From Ptychodera flava (Eukaryota; Hemichordata; Enteropneusta; Ptychoderidae), in the NCBI RefSeq assembly GCF_041260155.1, contig NC_091928.1, positions 34,537,388 through 34,601,387 of the forward strand: a DNA stretch of 64,000 nt, given 5' to 3'. A model generated the notes under the pieces. It saw only the letters and a program-made list of their open reading frames with translations, had not been told where the DNA came from and did no database searches. Of the stretch, positions 33,395 through 45,504 are shown piece after piece; within the stretch, counting starts at the first letter, position 1; each line of letters begins with the position of its first letter. Made by a program: the position numbers and the translations under genes.

Positions 33395-34419
33395 GGGCAT
33401 CTATGGTGTTTACGATATCTTTTGTGTTTTTGTTGGTTGTTTACTCGCATCAATGGCAGCTATATCATGTTCGCATACATATTTATCAGACAACAACATT
33501 TTCTTGGGAGCAGACGCATCTCATTATAAATTTTCGTTCTCTGTGTTTGCTGCTTCACCTACGTGGTTCACAAGTCAGTCCCAGGATCCGTTTGAAACAG
33601 CCGTCCACATGCGTATTTCTCTGACTTTGGTAAGTGCAAATCACCAGTGTCTAGCTCATTGCGAAGGCACCAGAGTGGAGTCTGCGCAGTAGGTCTGAAT
33701 ACAATCAAGGCAGATACTCCCATTGCAAACATTTTCACGTGAACAATCAAAGGCACACCCAAAGCGATCCGAATCACAAAACTTGAAGCAGCATTTTAGC
33801 CACCAATGAGCACAAAAAGACAATTTTTCCTCTGAAAAGTTACTCCAATACTGTATGCTATTGTCATTTTGGATTTGAAAATGGTTTTTTAAGATTGAAC
33901 GAATATTTTTTCACCTTTTAAAAAATCATGTGTTATGACAATCCGTACTATGACATCAAAGGTTGTATGAAACTGAAGAGCATTTTATGTTTCATGAAAA
34001 CCGTAGTTTGAACGACATTATGAACTCCTGAAGTCCTCCAGGCGACAACACGAAGAAACCCATGCCACGTGGTCGTTTGGAATATACGGGTTTGTTGCTA
34101 TATTTCCTCCAGTGAATTCCAGGAAGAATCTTTTAGTGAAGGCATGATTGAAAATATTAATTTAAGTAAGGTATTTCGCTCAATTCAAACTTACACTATT
34201 ACATATAAAACGATTAAGAATTCAACTTTGGAAATAGAGAGTTGAAGTCGCGAAATATACCGAGGGTTTTGCTTTTCTTGCACTGTACATGATTAATTCT
34301 TATGTTTTACGACGGAAACCCATAATTTTCGTTACAAATATGAGGCACCAATGTCCGTAATCTTTTCATCAAAAATTACAACGGAAAGTCCACGGAACTC
34401 AACTCAATGCTAATGTTCC

Positions 34420-34425
34420 TTTATT
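34420..34425 (-). promoter_or_regulatory. Candidate polyadenylation signal, copy 4 (reverse strand)
   Basis: TTTATT on the given strand reads AATAAA on the reverse strand, about 370 bases beyond the copy 4 SECIS. Confidence 0.4.
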
Positions 34426-34784
34426 GACAACACTAGATGCTGAGTCGCAAGTGTTTATTTTTTACTATTCCACCCAAAATAATTGAGATATGCTTGTAAA
34501 TACACAGTCATGAAGGTAGGCACACTTGAAGTACATATCAATGACACACAGAATAAACACAGAAAACAATCAAATTACGAATGCATACCAAAAAGCCATA
34601 ATTTTTAAAATACCGTAGAAGTTAGTAATGGGTCCTTCGAGTATAACCTTGATAATGCGACTGATATGTACTGGTTTGATTTTCAACTGTGACGTAATTA
34701 TTGGTCACGATATTCGACGAAATCTGGCCCAGAAATTACTTGCAAAAGTGAGACATCGTCAGTGGAGAACAACGTAGGGGAATC

Positions 34785-34850
34785 CACTGTCTCTCTCGGG
34801 CGATTGGGTGTCTACTTGACTTTAACCAATCGCCTTCATTATTGAATTCT
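34785..34850 (-). ncRNA. SECIS element of deiodinase copy 4
   Basis: On the reverse strand, ATGAA (ATGA at 34839-34836) is followed by a perfect 9-pair helix (GGCGATTGG with CCAATCGCC), an apical loop starting TTAAAG with a small GTC/GAC stem, and CGAG (34798-34795) opposite the ATGA. The quartet geometry and the 12-base distance to the AAA match copies 1-3, although the sequence is unrelated. It lies about 665 bases after the copy 4 stop codon. Helix I is weak. Confidence 0.72.
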
Positions 34851-34908
34851 GCACCTGCGCTGCTCTCACCTGTGCTCTTGAGTTATACACATGACATCAT
34901 TGTCTTCG

Positions 34909-35406
34909 TTACCCAGACTGCTCTGCGGGGCTCTCATCCAGGCCACCCCTATCTGCAGAAATAAAATCTGCGCGCCATGGCCAAGTGAGCACAATAGCGA
35001 TGCATCATGGGGGCGCACAATCTATGAAACAATTAGTATTTTTCGAGACAAAGTAACGGGAAATATAGCTTCAACATGTTCAAGGGAATGTTGAAATGGC
35101 TTTTAAAGTCTACCTTAGTAATGAGTGTCAACTATAACTTTTATATCCTGGGTCAGTTGTATCATACTTGTCCATAAACGATCCGAGCTATAAAAGTCAT
35201 CGTTCATAATCATTACTAAGGTAGGACCTCGAAATCCACTTCTGAGTAACCTTGTCTCAAAAACATAATATACCACAGATCAGCTGCTCTGAGGATGCAT
35301 CGCTCATGTAAGTATCGCGTCCCTAGAGCTTGCACGAAAGATTTTTGGATAGGATCTCCCTAAACTGTAGGGGCTGGATGAGAGTCCCTAGGAGCAGTCT
35401 GGGTAA
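34909..35406. mobile_element. 498 bp inverted-repeat element in the copy 4 3' UTR
   Basis: TTACCCAGACTGCTC at 34909 is the exact inverse of the right end at 35406, and GGCTCTCATCCAG / CTGGATGAGAG, AGCGATGCATC and CTACCTTAGTAATG pair further in. TCG flanks both sides and could be a 3 bp target duplication. It separates the copy 4 stop codon from its SECIS. No coding capacity. Confidence 0.75.
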
Positions 35407-35503
35407 TCGGGACGGTACATGCAGTTTTTGATGTAGATGTTTCTCACAAGTGTGTGCATGAATCGCACGCCAGCCACGACTGAGCCTTGCATTGCGTCGA
35501 TGA

Positions 35504-35783
35504 CTATACTATTGAGCAAGAACGGGAGGTTTTAAAGTGGCGCCCGAGCCAGCGTCTAAGTTCGTCCGTCATCAGTGTATTGACTTCAGAGGGCTGCACT
35601 TGCTGGCTGATCGTCCTCCCAACAAACGCTATTTTGCCGTCCTTGAAGATGAACGCCCGGTCGGGAACGCTTTCGTAGAGCAAACTGAAGTCGTCGTTCA
35701 TGTTGTCAATCACCATGCGGACACGGCTGTCGTCTTTTATGTCAGTGGTGAATGTCTTGTGGTTGTCAAGTTCCATCATTGTT
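35504..35783 (-). CDS. DIO: Deiodinase copy 4 exon 4 and stop
   Basis: 280 bases, one codon longer than in the other copies. The acceptor on the reverse strand is CTTTCGTTAG|AA, and it ends in TAG. It encodes [20 protein letters not shown], the [15 protein letters not shown] block and the SCSIV tail. Confidence 0.88.
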
Positions 35784-35837
35784 CTAACGAAAGAAGAATA
35801 ATAATGTCAACGAACTATCAACGTATTTGTATGCGTC

Positions 35838-35922
<85 letters not shown>

Positions 35923-38900
35923 AACATCTTGAAAGGGATCTAGAGAATGGGGGAAAGTGAGGGTAAAGTGAGGGTAAAGTAGGGGAAGAAAGGAGGTGAA
36001 GAGCGACAAGTGGAGGGACAGAAAAGAAGCCTCTCCATATAAAAGCTGTGTGATGGCATGGTGTTTTAGAGATATGCTTCATTTAGGTATCCTTGCATAC
36101 TACAGTTGCAACCATTGGTTCTCAAGAACCCCCACGGCCCCCCGATTCTCAGCATGTTTAGTGAACGTCTAGCTTACCTGGCTGCTTCCAGTCTGTCTTC
36201 TAACGTCTTGTGCTTGCTCAGAAAGCTGTAGTGAGCTCCAAGACTCCAGCCATCCGAAGGGTGAGCTTCCAGTAGATAGACCACTAGGAAATCAACCCTG
36301 TCTTTGTAGTCTTGGAACAGCTTGAGTAGGGCGCCACTATGGACGATAGCCTGTCGGGAATATTTCATTAGGGGAAGGCTCCATTAACTTTGATGGTACC
36401 TGAAACCCGAGTTGCTGCCTGCCAACTCGGGTGACAAACAGAAGACTTTTAATCCCCAAGGTGTTAATTTTCCATTGTTGCGATTATCTTATCGAGCTGG
36501 TGCTATGATAGGAACGTCAGGGCTGTAACGACTCACTCAATACCACGGGCACACACATATGCTTGCACATGGAACTATGTTGACAGGAAAAAGTGAACTG
36601 CCCTTTTTTCAATGCAAGTAATCTAGCTTATTCTTTAATTTAGGCTCTAAACTAAGTTTTAGAAATATGGTGAAACAAAATATCGTTCTTCGTTCATTTT
36701 CATTCAAGTTTCCTATTTTCGGACGCTTCACTTCAGTAACGCGCATTGATCATATATGCAAATGTGATCAGAACAGCATGGAACGTTCTTTCCACGTGGC
36801 GAGATTTTTCTTGCACTTGCAAACAACGTAACGAGTGAGTAAGGACTCCAAGAGCTGCGCGTATCCTGTGACATTACATCTCCTATAGAGCGAATTTAAG
36901 TCAATGAATTGCTAGCCGGATCCGTCTGTAAACAGTATGGCCACTCGTACATATTATAAGAAAGGAGAAATAGTAGAGGCAGTTAACGAGGCCGGTCGGC
37001 GGACGGCACAATTTTCAGTGATTTAATTCACGGTATTAATTTCACAATAAAACGAATTCGCGAGCTTACCATTGATTTTTGGTGATGTTGAATATAATTG
37101 AAAAAGAGAGCTAAATTCCAGTGTTCATGTTTGATAAAATTCCAAATTGACGACACCCAACGTCAACCTGTACGACACCGTATGTGTACAACACACCTGC
37201 AGTCGATTAGTCGATTGTGACACAGTAAAGCTTACACATAATGCAATATCGGTCGACCCACAGTCCCTCTATCCATGCATTTCTGCAGTTGTCTTTCCTA
37301 TTCTGCTCAGTTAACAGACATGATTTCACAGAATATTACACAGAAAACATATTTTATCATATTTGGAGGCACTGAATACTAGCATTGCAAGAGAAAGCGA
37401 CGACAAATTTTCCGGTTTGATTCCAGCCGTTGCTTGTGCTACGTCAACACACTCGCAGCGATCAACCCAGAAATTATCGCACACTATCATCATTTACGAT
37501 GGGAGAAGGATCACGAAAAAAAACACCGGTTTCAGATATGATGATTTCTGTCTTCGTGTCGTAGATAGACGCAGAGAACACTTGATAGAGCCAAAAACAG
37601 CGAAAATCGAGAAAAGCGTACACACAATCGGGGACTGTGGCATGCAGGACAAACCCAAGCTACGCATTATCACGTGACTGCCCCTCGTATCGCGGTTTGG
37701 CTGTGCGGTCCAGGTGATTGACACCTTTTACAATAGGCGTTTCCAGACCGGTGGATAGAGGGACTGTGGTCGACCTGAAATTTGACACTGTGATCGACGT
37801 AGCGTTTCAAAAGTACGAGAAATGAGACCAAAAAATTGTTTGTTTATTTAGATTTGATCTAAAACCTCCGGCAACCAACAGACAAAGTCCTACTCTTACG
37901 CAGAAAATCAACGTTTTCAAGCGTAGACTCCCGCGTAGACTTTCCCTTCCGCTTAAACCACGGCCCCTCCACAAAACGCGATGTAGATCTATGATCGACT
38001 ATGGATGGATTGACGTGGCGTTTCAAAACTATGAAAAATGAGACTCAGTAACTTTTGGTTGCTTTACATTTTATCAAAAACCTACCCATCAGACAAGGCC
38101 CAACTCTTACGCAGAAAACAAAAGCTCTGAAGCGTCGACTTTCTCTTCCGCGTTTGAGACTTTCTTCTCTTTCGCGTTTGAGAGAAACAAACGTCGGCTT
38201 TATTCGGAAATGCCGGCTATTGGTGGGCGTAACGTCAGTCCAATGGTAAGCTGCACCCGATGTGAACGTCGGAATAATTCGGGCTGTAGTCGGGAAAGCA
38301 AGGATGACCTCGAGAGCGATTCCCAATACAGTACACGTTCGCAGATCGCCGCGGTACTACAGGCTGGTACAAGATAGCAACAAGTTCACCGCGTAAATTG
38401 CTAGATTACATATAGCCACATAGGCACTTCTGAAATGTTATCTCCGGCTTGCAAGACAACAAATATCAAAATATTATTATCAAAACCAGAATTTCGGGGC
38501 TAGAGAGCGAAACATTGCTGAAAAGTAACCGGCCAAAATACGGAAGTAGCCGGTCAATTTGGCCGGCATCCGGCTAAAAATGAACACGCGGATTCAAACA
38601 GAGAGGCTTGTTGCGATGGACAAGTAGCCTTTGGCTTTTGACCAGAAAAATAAGTGAGTGTTCATTGATAATTCAAAGACTGGATCCGTTGACACCAAAG
38701 TTTGCTCGTGACTTTCATTGCATTGCATGCACCTTTCCGCAATGTGAGTCTGAACTGAAATTGAAGAGTACGTTTTAGTAAAATTCCTGTTTTGTTGTGC
38801 TGAAGTCCTGTTTTGTTGTGCTGATTTTCGCTACCGTACTTTCTTTTATAGGGTATAAACATTCATACAAAAATAGCTTTTCGTATGCAAAATCAGCGTA

Positions 38901-40105
38901 CGTTAATTAACTGCTAGTATTGTTTAAACGGCATTTTATTTGAAAGGGATTCTATAGTACCATCGTTTTTGTAAACTCTTCATGCAATTTTATGAACTAA
39001 ATGATGACCTCAGGGTAACAGCAAGTGCTGGACGGCAATTTTAACGCTGGTCGGAAATCCTGAGTGCCGGACAGGGGGGCCATCATCAAGTCAGGCGCCG
39101 ACTGGCATTGGCCATGCTAAAAGTAGTTCCGGCAGTGCTAATGTTTTGTTTACACTAAAAGATAATCTGTTCGCATATGTTGACATAGAGATTAATCCTC
39201 TGATAACCAACTCGGGTTACTCGGGTACGTCCAAGTTAATGGAGCGTTCCCCTCATGTGCATAATGCAGTAAATTCATGTTTCAGATATTACACATAAAT
39301 ACAATGTGGGACTGGTATGTTTGTTGGGTAATTCTCCAGGTTCTATCATCGATTAAGAAAATACAGATTGAACACAAAAGCACTGAGAAATTTATTGCCA
39401 ACTTGATAGCTCGTGGTGTCTTTCCTTTAGGGTTGTACCATTCGATTTTAGGTGTGGGGTCAAAATTCCTGCACGAAATTATTTTTTCGTCACAAATTTG
39501 AGGAACCAATGTCCTTGATCCTTTCTCGTTATATGAATGCGTACTTTTTTTTCTAGAATTCCACACATTGTTCGGCCTGATATTCTTTTTGCAATGTTTT
39601 AACAAAAATTATAGCGCTTTTTACTCTGCATATTTTATCCGTTTTTACCATTTCCTAAGAGCTTATTGTCTATCTCCATATTCTTCAAGTATTTCTACCG
39701 AGATTTATCATGTGATAATGAAATTGTTGACATAATCACATCATAATAATATTAGTGTACAGCATACCCTGAAAGGGGGTCAAGAAAGCGATGACGCTAT
39801 AACCGCGAGAGGGCGCTCTTTATTCAGGTGGAGCTCAGCTATCGTAGTTGTCGTTCCCGTTTCCATGTTCACCAGGTCCACGTCTTTGATTGGATCACCA
39901 ACCAACGGTGGTACAGACGAAACTGACGGATTGACTCCTCCTACCAGTATAAAGTTATAAGCCTGCATCACCTAGAAATATAAGAAAGACGGTCATCCGA
40001 TGAAAGAAACATTTAGGCCATTACAACCTCTTTAGCGTACATATTGATAGCTTGACCCAGACGTGGTAACATTCCCTGATTATCAAATATTTAAATTTAT
40101 ATACA

Positions 40106-40174
<69 letters not shown>

Positions 40175-40216
40175 TGGTGGAGCTCAGCTATTGAAGTTGT
40201 CGTTCCCATATATATA

Positions 40217-40277
<61 letters not shown>

Positions 40278-40305
40278 TGGAGCTCAGCTATTGAAGTTGT
40301 CGTTC

Positions 40306-40384
<79 letters not shown>

Positions 40385-40416
40385 GGTGGAGCTCAGCTAT
40401 TGTAGTTGTCGTTCCC

Positions 40417-40472
<56 letters not shown>

Positions 40473-40504
40473 AATCTTGATGAATATATATATTATATAT
40501 ATAT

Positions 40505-40535
<31 letters not shown>

Positions 40536-41207
40536 TAAATACCAATTTTTATGAATTTTCCTGCAGTTTTTTTAAATAATTTTTGACCGAATGGACATCA
40601 CATTTCAGTTAGTTATCAAAATTTTGACAAAAATCTGAAAAAAAATTGACCGGGGTATGTTTTCTAAAGGTGACAAAAATTGACTGTGGCGCTCAAAGGG
40701 TTAACATGATATATCCCTCGGCCGAATTCAGCGTTTAATTTACAGCTTTGTAGCAGCTAACAATATTCAGTGAAATACACTGACCAATTTCCAGACTATG
40801 GGAAAGATGTATGCTTTTCGTTGAACTTGGTCGATATTACATACTAGCATAAATAGAAGGATGTAATGTCATGTATGAGTCATAAAATGCCAAGTTTAAT
40901 ACTATCTTAAATTGTCCAGAAAAAAAAAATTTACCTCCTTATCATCTCGGTGCCATTGAAGAATACGGAATATCAACTTATCCGGTCCCTCAAGAAACAG
41001 CTTCAATAAATTTCCCCCAACTTCTCGATACGTCTTCATGTAGATACCCCTGTGTATCTTAGAGATCTCTGGAAGCAGCTGACTTGAATTTTCCTCGCTT
41101 GGCACCGCAACTTCGTTGTACTTTTTTATCGTGGCTTCGTCCAGCATACGTGCTTTAACGGCGGTGCCGAATTTGATGGCCACCTCGCGGTCTCTGAAAA
41201 TCTCCAT
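35504..41207 (-). CDS. DIO: Iodothyronine deiodinase-like selenoprotein, copy 4 (divergent, inverted)
   Basis: Reverse-strand exons 41207-40935, 39971-39768, 36350-36178 and 35783-35504 total 930 bases, 309 residues, with the same phases 0/0/2 as copies 1-3. The Sec codon TGA (39782-39780) is residue 155 in ASSLS-TGA-PPFR. The His motif is EAHPSDGW and the end block reads [15 protein letters not shown], both nearer the general family pattern than in the other copies. Exon 1 ([14 protein letters not shown]...) keeps the novel N-terminal region but has diverged strongly. The tail is SCSIV, a CaaX-like end with Val. Transcribed toward copy 3. A TTTTTCTTCAG 3' splice site before the ATG suggests a non-coding first exon further upstream. 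Confidence 0.9.
35840..35919. repeat. (GA)n microsatellite, 80 bases
   Basis: Pure GA dinucleotide run in intron 3 of copy 4, about 55 bases upstream of exon 4 on the transcribed strand (CT-rich in the RNA). Confidence 0.97.
36178..36350 (-). CDS. DIO: Deiodinase copy 4 exon 3
   Basis: 173 bases; acceptor TCCCGACAG|GCT, donor CCAG|GTAAGC on the reverse strand. It encodes [17 protein letters not shown] with the conserved His, and ends EDRLEAAR at the split codon. Confidence 0.88.
37251..37775. mobile_element. 525 bp inverted-repeat element
   Basis: GGTCGACCCACAGTCCCTCT at the left pairs with its complement at the right end (GGATAGAGGGACTG...GGTCGACC), 23 bases with one small difference. No transposase frame inside. 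Confidence 0.7.
37790..38180. repeat. Tandem duplication, period about 217 bp
   Basis: GACGT(A/G)GCGTTTCAAAA near 37795 and 38012, ACTCTTACGCAGAAAA and CTTTC(C/T)CTTCCGC recur in the same order. A smaller doubled CTTTCGCGTTTGAGA-type block lies at the right end. Confidence 0.65.
39768..39971 (-). CDS. DIO: Deiodinase copy 4 exon 2, with selenocysteine codon
   Basis: The acceptor is TTTCTAG|GTG and the donor AGG|GTATGC on the reverse strand. It encodes [31 protein letters not shown]... with TGA at 39782-39780 followed by Pro-Pro-Phe-Arg. A 33-base part of this exon (39827-39859) has been copied into intron 1. Confidence 0.88.
39780..39782 (-). other. Selenocysteine codon TGA, copy 4
   Basis: In-frame TGA in SLS-U-PPF on the reverse strand, 12 bases before the donor. 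Confidence 0.88.
40108..40500. repeat. (TA)n array carrying three copies of an exon fragment
   Basis: Four (TA)n runs are separated by 33-base copies of GGTGGAGCTCAGCTAT..AGTTGTCGTTCCC at 40176-40208, 40276-40308 and 40385-40417. The source sequence is at 39827-39859 inside exon 2, about 300 bases away. Copies differ from the exon at two or three bases. The array lies in intron 1 of copy 4. Confidence 0.93.
40935..41207 (-). CDS. DIO: Deiodinase copy 4 exon 1
   Basis: 91 residues starting [14 protein letters not shown]; donor AAGGAG|GTAAAT on the reverse strand. The RDR-VAI-FG start matches copies 1-3, which fixes the start codon. Confidence 0.82.
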
Positions 41208-41294
41208 TACAGAATACCTGAAGAAAAATCCACGCCAGTCAGTGATTTGTGTTACCGTATCATGTCAGTGCTGTACTGCGCCTATGGACAGATG

Positions 41295-41625
41295 TCATTG
41301 AAGGTATACAGTCACCTGTAATCTAAATATGCCCATATATGGTCAAACGGGCGTTCCTTGGTATTCAAAATGCCCAAGTGAGGGCGCTGTGTTTAAAAAG
41401 CGGCCACCCGCTTAAATCTGTGATTGGTTAGATTTTCTCGTTCCATTGTAACTGTGGCAAAATTGGAACAGGTGACAGTATACCTTTAACAGTCAAAAAA
41501 TCATGTCGCTCGGTGTAGTTTATTGATAAGTAACCTATAATTATTGACGTCATGTAAAATCCATTCCTGGTTGAGTCGCCAACAACGACATTACTAACAT
41601 CACGTACCAAGGAACGCCCGTTTGA
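41295..41625. repeat. Two interleaved inverted repeats upstream of copy 4
   Basis: AAGGTATACAGTCACCTGT (41296-41314) is inverted near 41469-41488 with one mismatch. TCAAACGGGCGTTCCTTGG and two more bases (41343-41363) form an exact 21-base inverse with 41605-41625. The pairs overlap rather than nest, as if one element inserted within or beside another. Confidence 0.75.
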
Positions 41626-42074
41626 AAGTTGAAAGTCGACAACACAACCCGGCATATTTTGAGGAAAGGATAAGAATTATATTTTACACACTGAACAATA
41701 TTACCGCAAATACTTCACAATGTTGCAGGCAGTGCGGCTTTGACTATTGTATTGCGATGGAAAAAGTTTACCCTGTAAGCTTAGAAGGGAAAGGAGACGG
41801 ACGCGTCACGCAGCGCACACGTTTCTAAATAGACGATTAGTATGGTCCATGTTACGGAGATGGATGTCAGGGAAATTTCGAGGAGGCCGAGAAAGTGTTT
41901 CAAGACTTGTCCCCTCTTTTTCTTCTTACTCGAACCTAGTGTTCAAGTATTTGAGGGGTATTAAAATATCAAAGTGCTTGGCAACGGTTGCTATAGAGAA
42001 TGCGCAATGTTAACAGAAGTTACAGATTCAGTTTTCCTGCACCGAGTAAATGTCCATTTTCAATGGATTAACGA

Positions 42075-42222
42075 TTAAGGTAGTATGCGCCTCGAAAGTG
42101 AAAGACTTAAACTTTTGCTCAAACTTTCCTTAGTGAAACTTTTGGTCATTTTCTTACCAAATCAAGAATAAAAATCAGGGATCACCGTGCAAATTTTGGC
42201 TCTAAAGAAACAAATTACCTAA
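42075..42222 (+). mobile_element. TTAA-family element, truncated
   Basis: Starts TTAAGGTAGTATGCGCCTCG with the intact left terminal repeat, then breaks off after about 148 bases (GAAACAAATTACCTAACATT). Confidence 0.7.
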
Positions 42223-43871
42223 CATTCTGATTGTCGACACTTTGCGATGCGACGAGAGTCAACCTTTCTAGTCTGCTTTTAGCCACAAAAGTCATGTAGT
42301 AGTTCTGTTTTCATGATCTATCACTCTTTCAACAGTTTTGACGACATTATGTTTTTATGCGAACGAAAGTAAGGCTTCTGTATAAAGGATTCGAGTTGGC
42401 TTAAATGTTCGGGAAAAAATTAAAAAATTAGTGAAAAGTAAAATCGAAAGTCGCTAAGGAGCTAGCGTTCTGATAGAAATATTTGGTTTTGGGAATAGTC
42501 AAACAGCTTTACGAATTCTACGACAAAAGCCTTCTTCGAATAAAAGGTATTGACGCCACCAACGACTCAACTGAAAGGAATCGCTTGAAAGGTTTAACAG
42601 AGGAGGGTTCCTCCGCGAACTTCAAGAAAATCTAAACAAGATACTTAGAACCTGGCATGACATCACGTGAACGAGAACCTACTTCGGAATAAGAATTATG
42701 ACTAATTTTGAAGCTGAAGGGTGGACTTCTTGATGCCATTGTTGATTTATTTGACTAACCTTTGCCTTCAGATGTGTATCCAATAAATATCAGAGCTGAC
42801 GGAATGTATGATGAAAGAGATACTGCTATGTAGCCTTGTATGATTTTTTTTCAAAATCTCTTCTCCTTTAAAAACTTCCACCAGAAGTCTGGAACGCACC
42901 TCAAATCATTTACTTTGATAATCCACAGATTGTGTAGTGTTATCGTGAAACTTTTTAAAAATACACGTGATGGCCTAAAACATGTTAGAGAATTTCGGCT
43001 ATTTTACATTTCAAAGATTTAAGCTTGAAGCAGTATTTTTCTCTTGTTCAAACACTTACACGGTCGCAAGTGAGTTAAGGCAGGGGTCCAGCAGGGGTCC
43101 AGACCGAATTTCGAGCTGAATTTCATTTCTCAAAAACTACTGGTCATATTTTGATGAAATTTGGTACACATACGTAGTTTTGATAGCTCTTTCAGTTTAT
43201 GCCATTTAAATTTGCATAAAATATGTCACGTGATTTTTATATTGACATTTTCGCGCCAAAATCGCGTATATTATGTATCGGCATATTCCAACTTGTAAAC
43301 CACATTTAAACTATGTTTTATCGGCATATAATAATAGAATGGGTTCAGTACAATCGATCAACATCCTTTACAAAGAGAAATTCCTGAGTTAATTGCCTCA
43401 AATTTGCACCAAATACGTACGATTTGTAGGAAAAGTCAATTCTTGGTTGAGTTTCGGTGATTTTTTAAAGAAACGCTACCAAATCATACATGTTTAAGGT
43501 ATTGTTGTAAAGATATTTTAAGCCTTAGTTTGGGGATAGCAAAAGTTCAGGAAAAAATTGCGATCTACAAGTTGAAATTTTCGAAAGAAATCTGGTCGCT
43601 TTGTGCGCAATCGGGCCATCTCGCAAGCAATCCAAAAGGTCATGACCCCGTCGCCTGTTACTGAAACAATTTGTAATTTTAAGCTGAAAGTGGCCGCACA
43701 CATCATCCCTCTTGTCTTGTTTGTGCTTTTATGTGTTTTCTGTCTGTATCGGGTAAGGTTGTTAGTGAGAAAATTAACAAACTGGTTGTTATAGCCATGG
43801 TGAGACGTGGAAGTATGTCTTAGACCACCATGACCTTTTGACCCCCACGTTTCCTACCAGTTCGTTCCTTA

Positions 43872-43922
43872 GTGGCTTATATAAACATGGAGGTACCAAA
43901 TGTACCTCCATGACATAAGCAC
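43872..43922. repeat. Short hairpin
   Basis: TGGAGGTAC and GTACCTCCA pair around CAAAT, with GTGGCTTAT / CATAAGCAC pairing below. Confidence 0.7.
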
Positions 43923-45144
43923 ATCTCTTCCTTAATTTCATATTGTATAGATGTTGTTGATTACTGTATTCTTCTTACAGGGAAGCAAGAATACTCATGT
44001 TCGGATCGTTTTATGTCCGACTCTGTTCACTAACCCTTGTCACCTCGTTCCTCATGCCGTGGACTTTGGCCTCGGGATGGCTGATGTATGGATTTCGTTT
44101 GTACGCAGTGATCGGCCTATTCTGTGTGTTCGAAGTTCCACACAGTGCTTATGGGCTATCTTTTGTTGTGAACACTAGTGTGTCCTTTGTCACTTCGTTG
44201 GCTCGATGATGTTCCAGTTAGGAACTTTGTTTGTGATATGATTTTAGAGATTTTCTGTTGTTATCTCATGAGTGGCAGTGTTGTTTTATTAATATTCATG
44301 AGCCCTAATGCATATTCATGATAACGTTTGACGCCCATGCCTTAACATACTTACGGTGACGCTTGATGTCTTTACTTTCTTTCGTAATATCTGGGAATAG
44401 CTAAAATTACTAAAAGAAAACATTTTGAGAAAGTTTAAAAAATATATTTTAGGGTGTGAAATACCTTTACAGCAGCTTGTTCGTAGCAGCTCTACGAGAC
44501 CCACGACAAACTGTCTTTGCAGGTAAAGTATCTTCATTAGTCTCTCTACATAAAGCGCGCCCTAACGAACGTCGTCGACTGCAAACACTCAAGACTTCAT
44601 CCGCATGTAAGCCAATCACTTGTAGGCCTTGCAGGTGGTTGCACAAGTCCTTTTGATCAAACTGAGACGCTTGGCGTCCAGCCTATAAATAAAGCCTGTC
44701 AACCTCGTGCGACCAAGATTATGTTAAATGACGTTGGCTGAGATTGAATTGAGACAATAAAGAAGAATTTTTGCCGCCATTTCGACTTGACACGTCGAAG
44801 GACGACAATCATTAAAGTACGCCGCATACCTTTTTTCGTCTCGTGAGAAATTCTACTGAGATGATATCCCAATTATTGTTAAGTGAAGACCGACAGGCGG
44901 TGTCGATAACAAAGGTAGCTCGCGACGTTTAATCAACTATTGTCGTAATGTCTGACGAGGTCAAGTATCAAAAGCATTAAATCGAGCATTCATTGTACAT
45001 TCCGATACAGTTGGCCTTTTAACTGCAAAGGTTTTAAGTCGTTTATATACGTAATTTTAATAGAGTGATCTTAAAATGTCTTGACTCCTTGCAGTTGGTG
45101 GAGAATGCCACACTCACGGTGAGGTCCAGAGTCCAGCCGTTAGT

Positions 45145-45504
45145 TTAAGGTAGAATGCGTCTCGGGGACAGAAATTCGGACTCTCAAACTTTTTCAATTC
45201 TCTTCTAATCTACCACTTGTGTGTGTTCATTTTAAAGCTCTTGGTGTAAGAAAACTTTTCACCAGCTTAGTTTTTCAAAAATCAGAAAAGTATATTTTTT
45301 CTCCATAGAGTTAACACAGGGATTGCGGCCATTTTGAATTACAAATATTGGTAAATCGCGTCATTTGTTTCTCCAGTACCAAAATTTGCACTGTGACCCC
45401 CGATTTTTATTCTTGATTTTGAAAGACATATGCTTGAAATATGCCTTCAGGAAAGTTTGAGCAAAAGTTGAAGTCGTTCACTTTAGAGGCGCCTACTACC
45501 TTAA
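45145..45504 (-). mobile_element. TTAA-family element, complete, reverse
   Basis: 360 bases bounded by TTAA on both sides: TTAAGGTAGAATGCGTCTCG at left, GGCGCCTACTACCTTAA at right. With 10859-11213 it gives the clearest view of the family ends. Confidence 0.8.

Larger units (their letters stand above)
36351..39767 (-). other. Copy 4 intron 2 (3.4 kb)
   Basis: No exon seen. It contains a 525 bp inverted-repeat element (37251-37775) and a roughly 217 bp tandem duplication (37790-38180). Unlike copies 1-3, no tetranucleotide array is present in this intron. Confidence 0.7.

Noticed and set aside
33995-34075. Second SECIS-like stretch on the + strand (AAGTCCTCCAGGCGACAACACG...)
   Set aside because: It resembles the copy 3 SECIS in a few words, but the UGA/GA quartet is missing and helix II has a bulge. 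It also lies beyond the copy 3 polyadenylation signals.
41428-45100. Possible further exons of deiodinase copy 4 or another gene
   Set aside because: No splice-bounded open segment matched the deiodinase motifs or continued in phase; only repeats and AT-rich sequence were seen.
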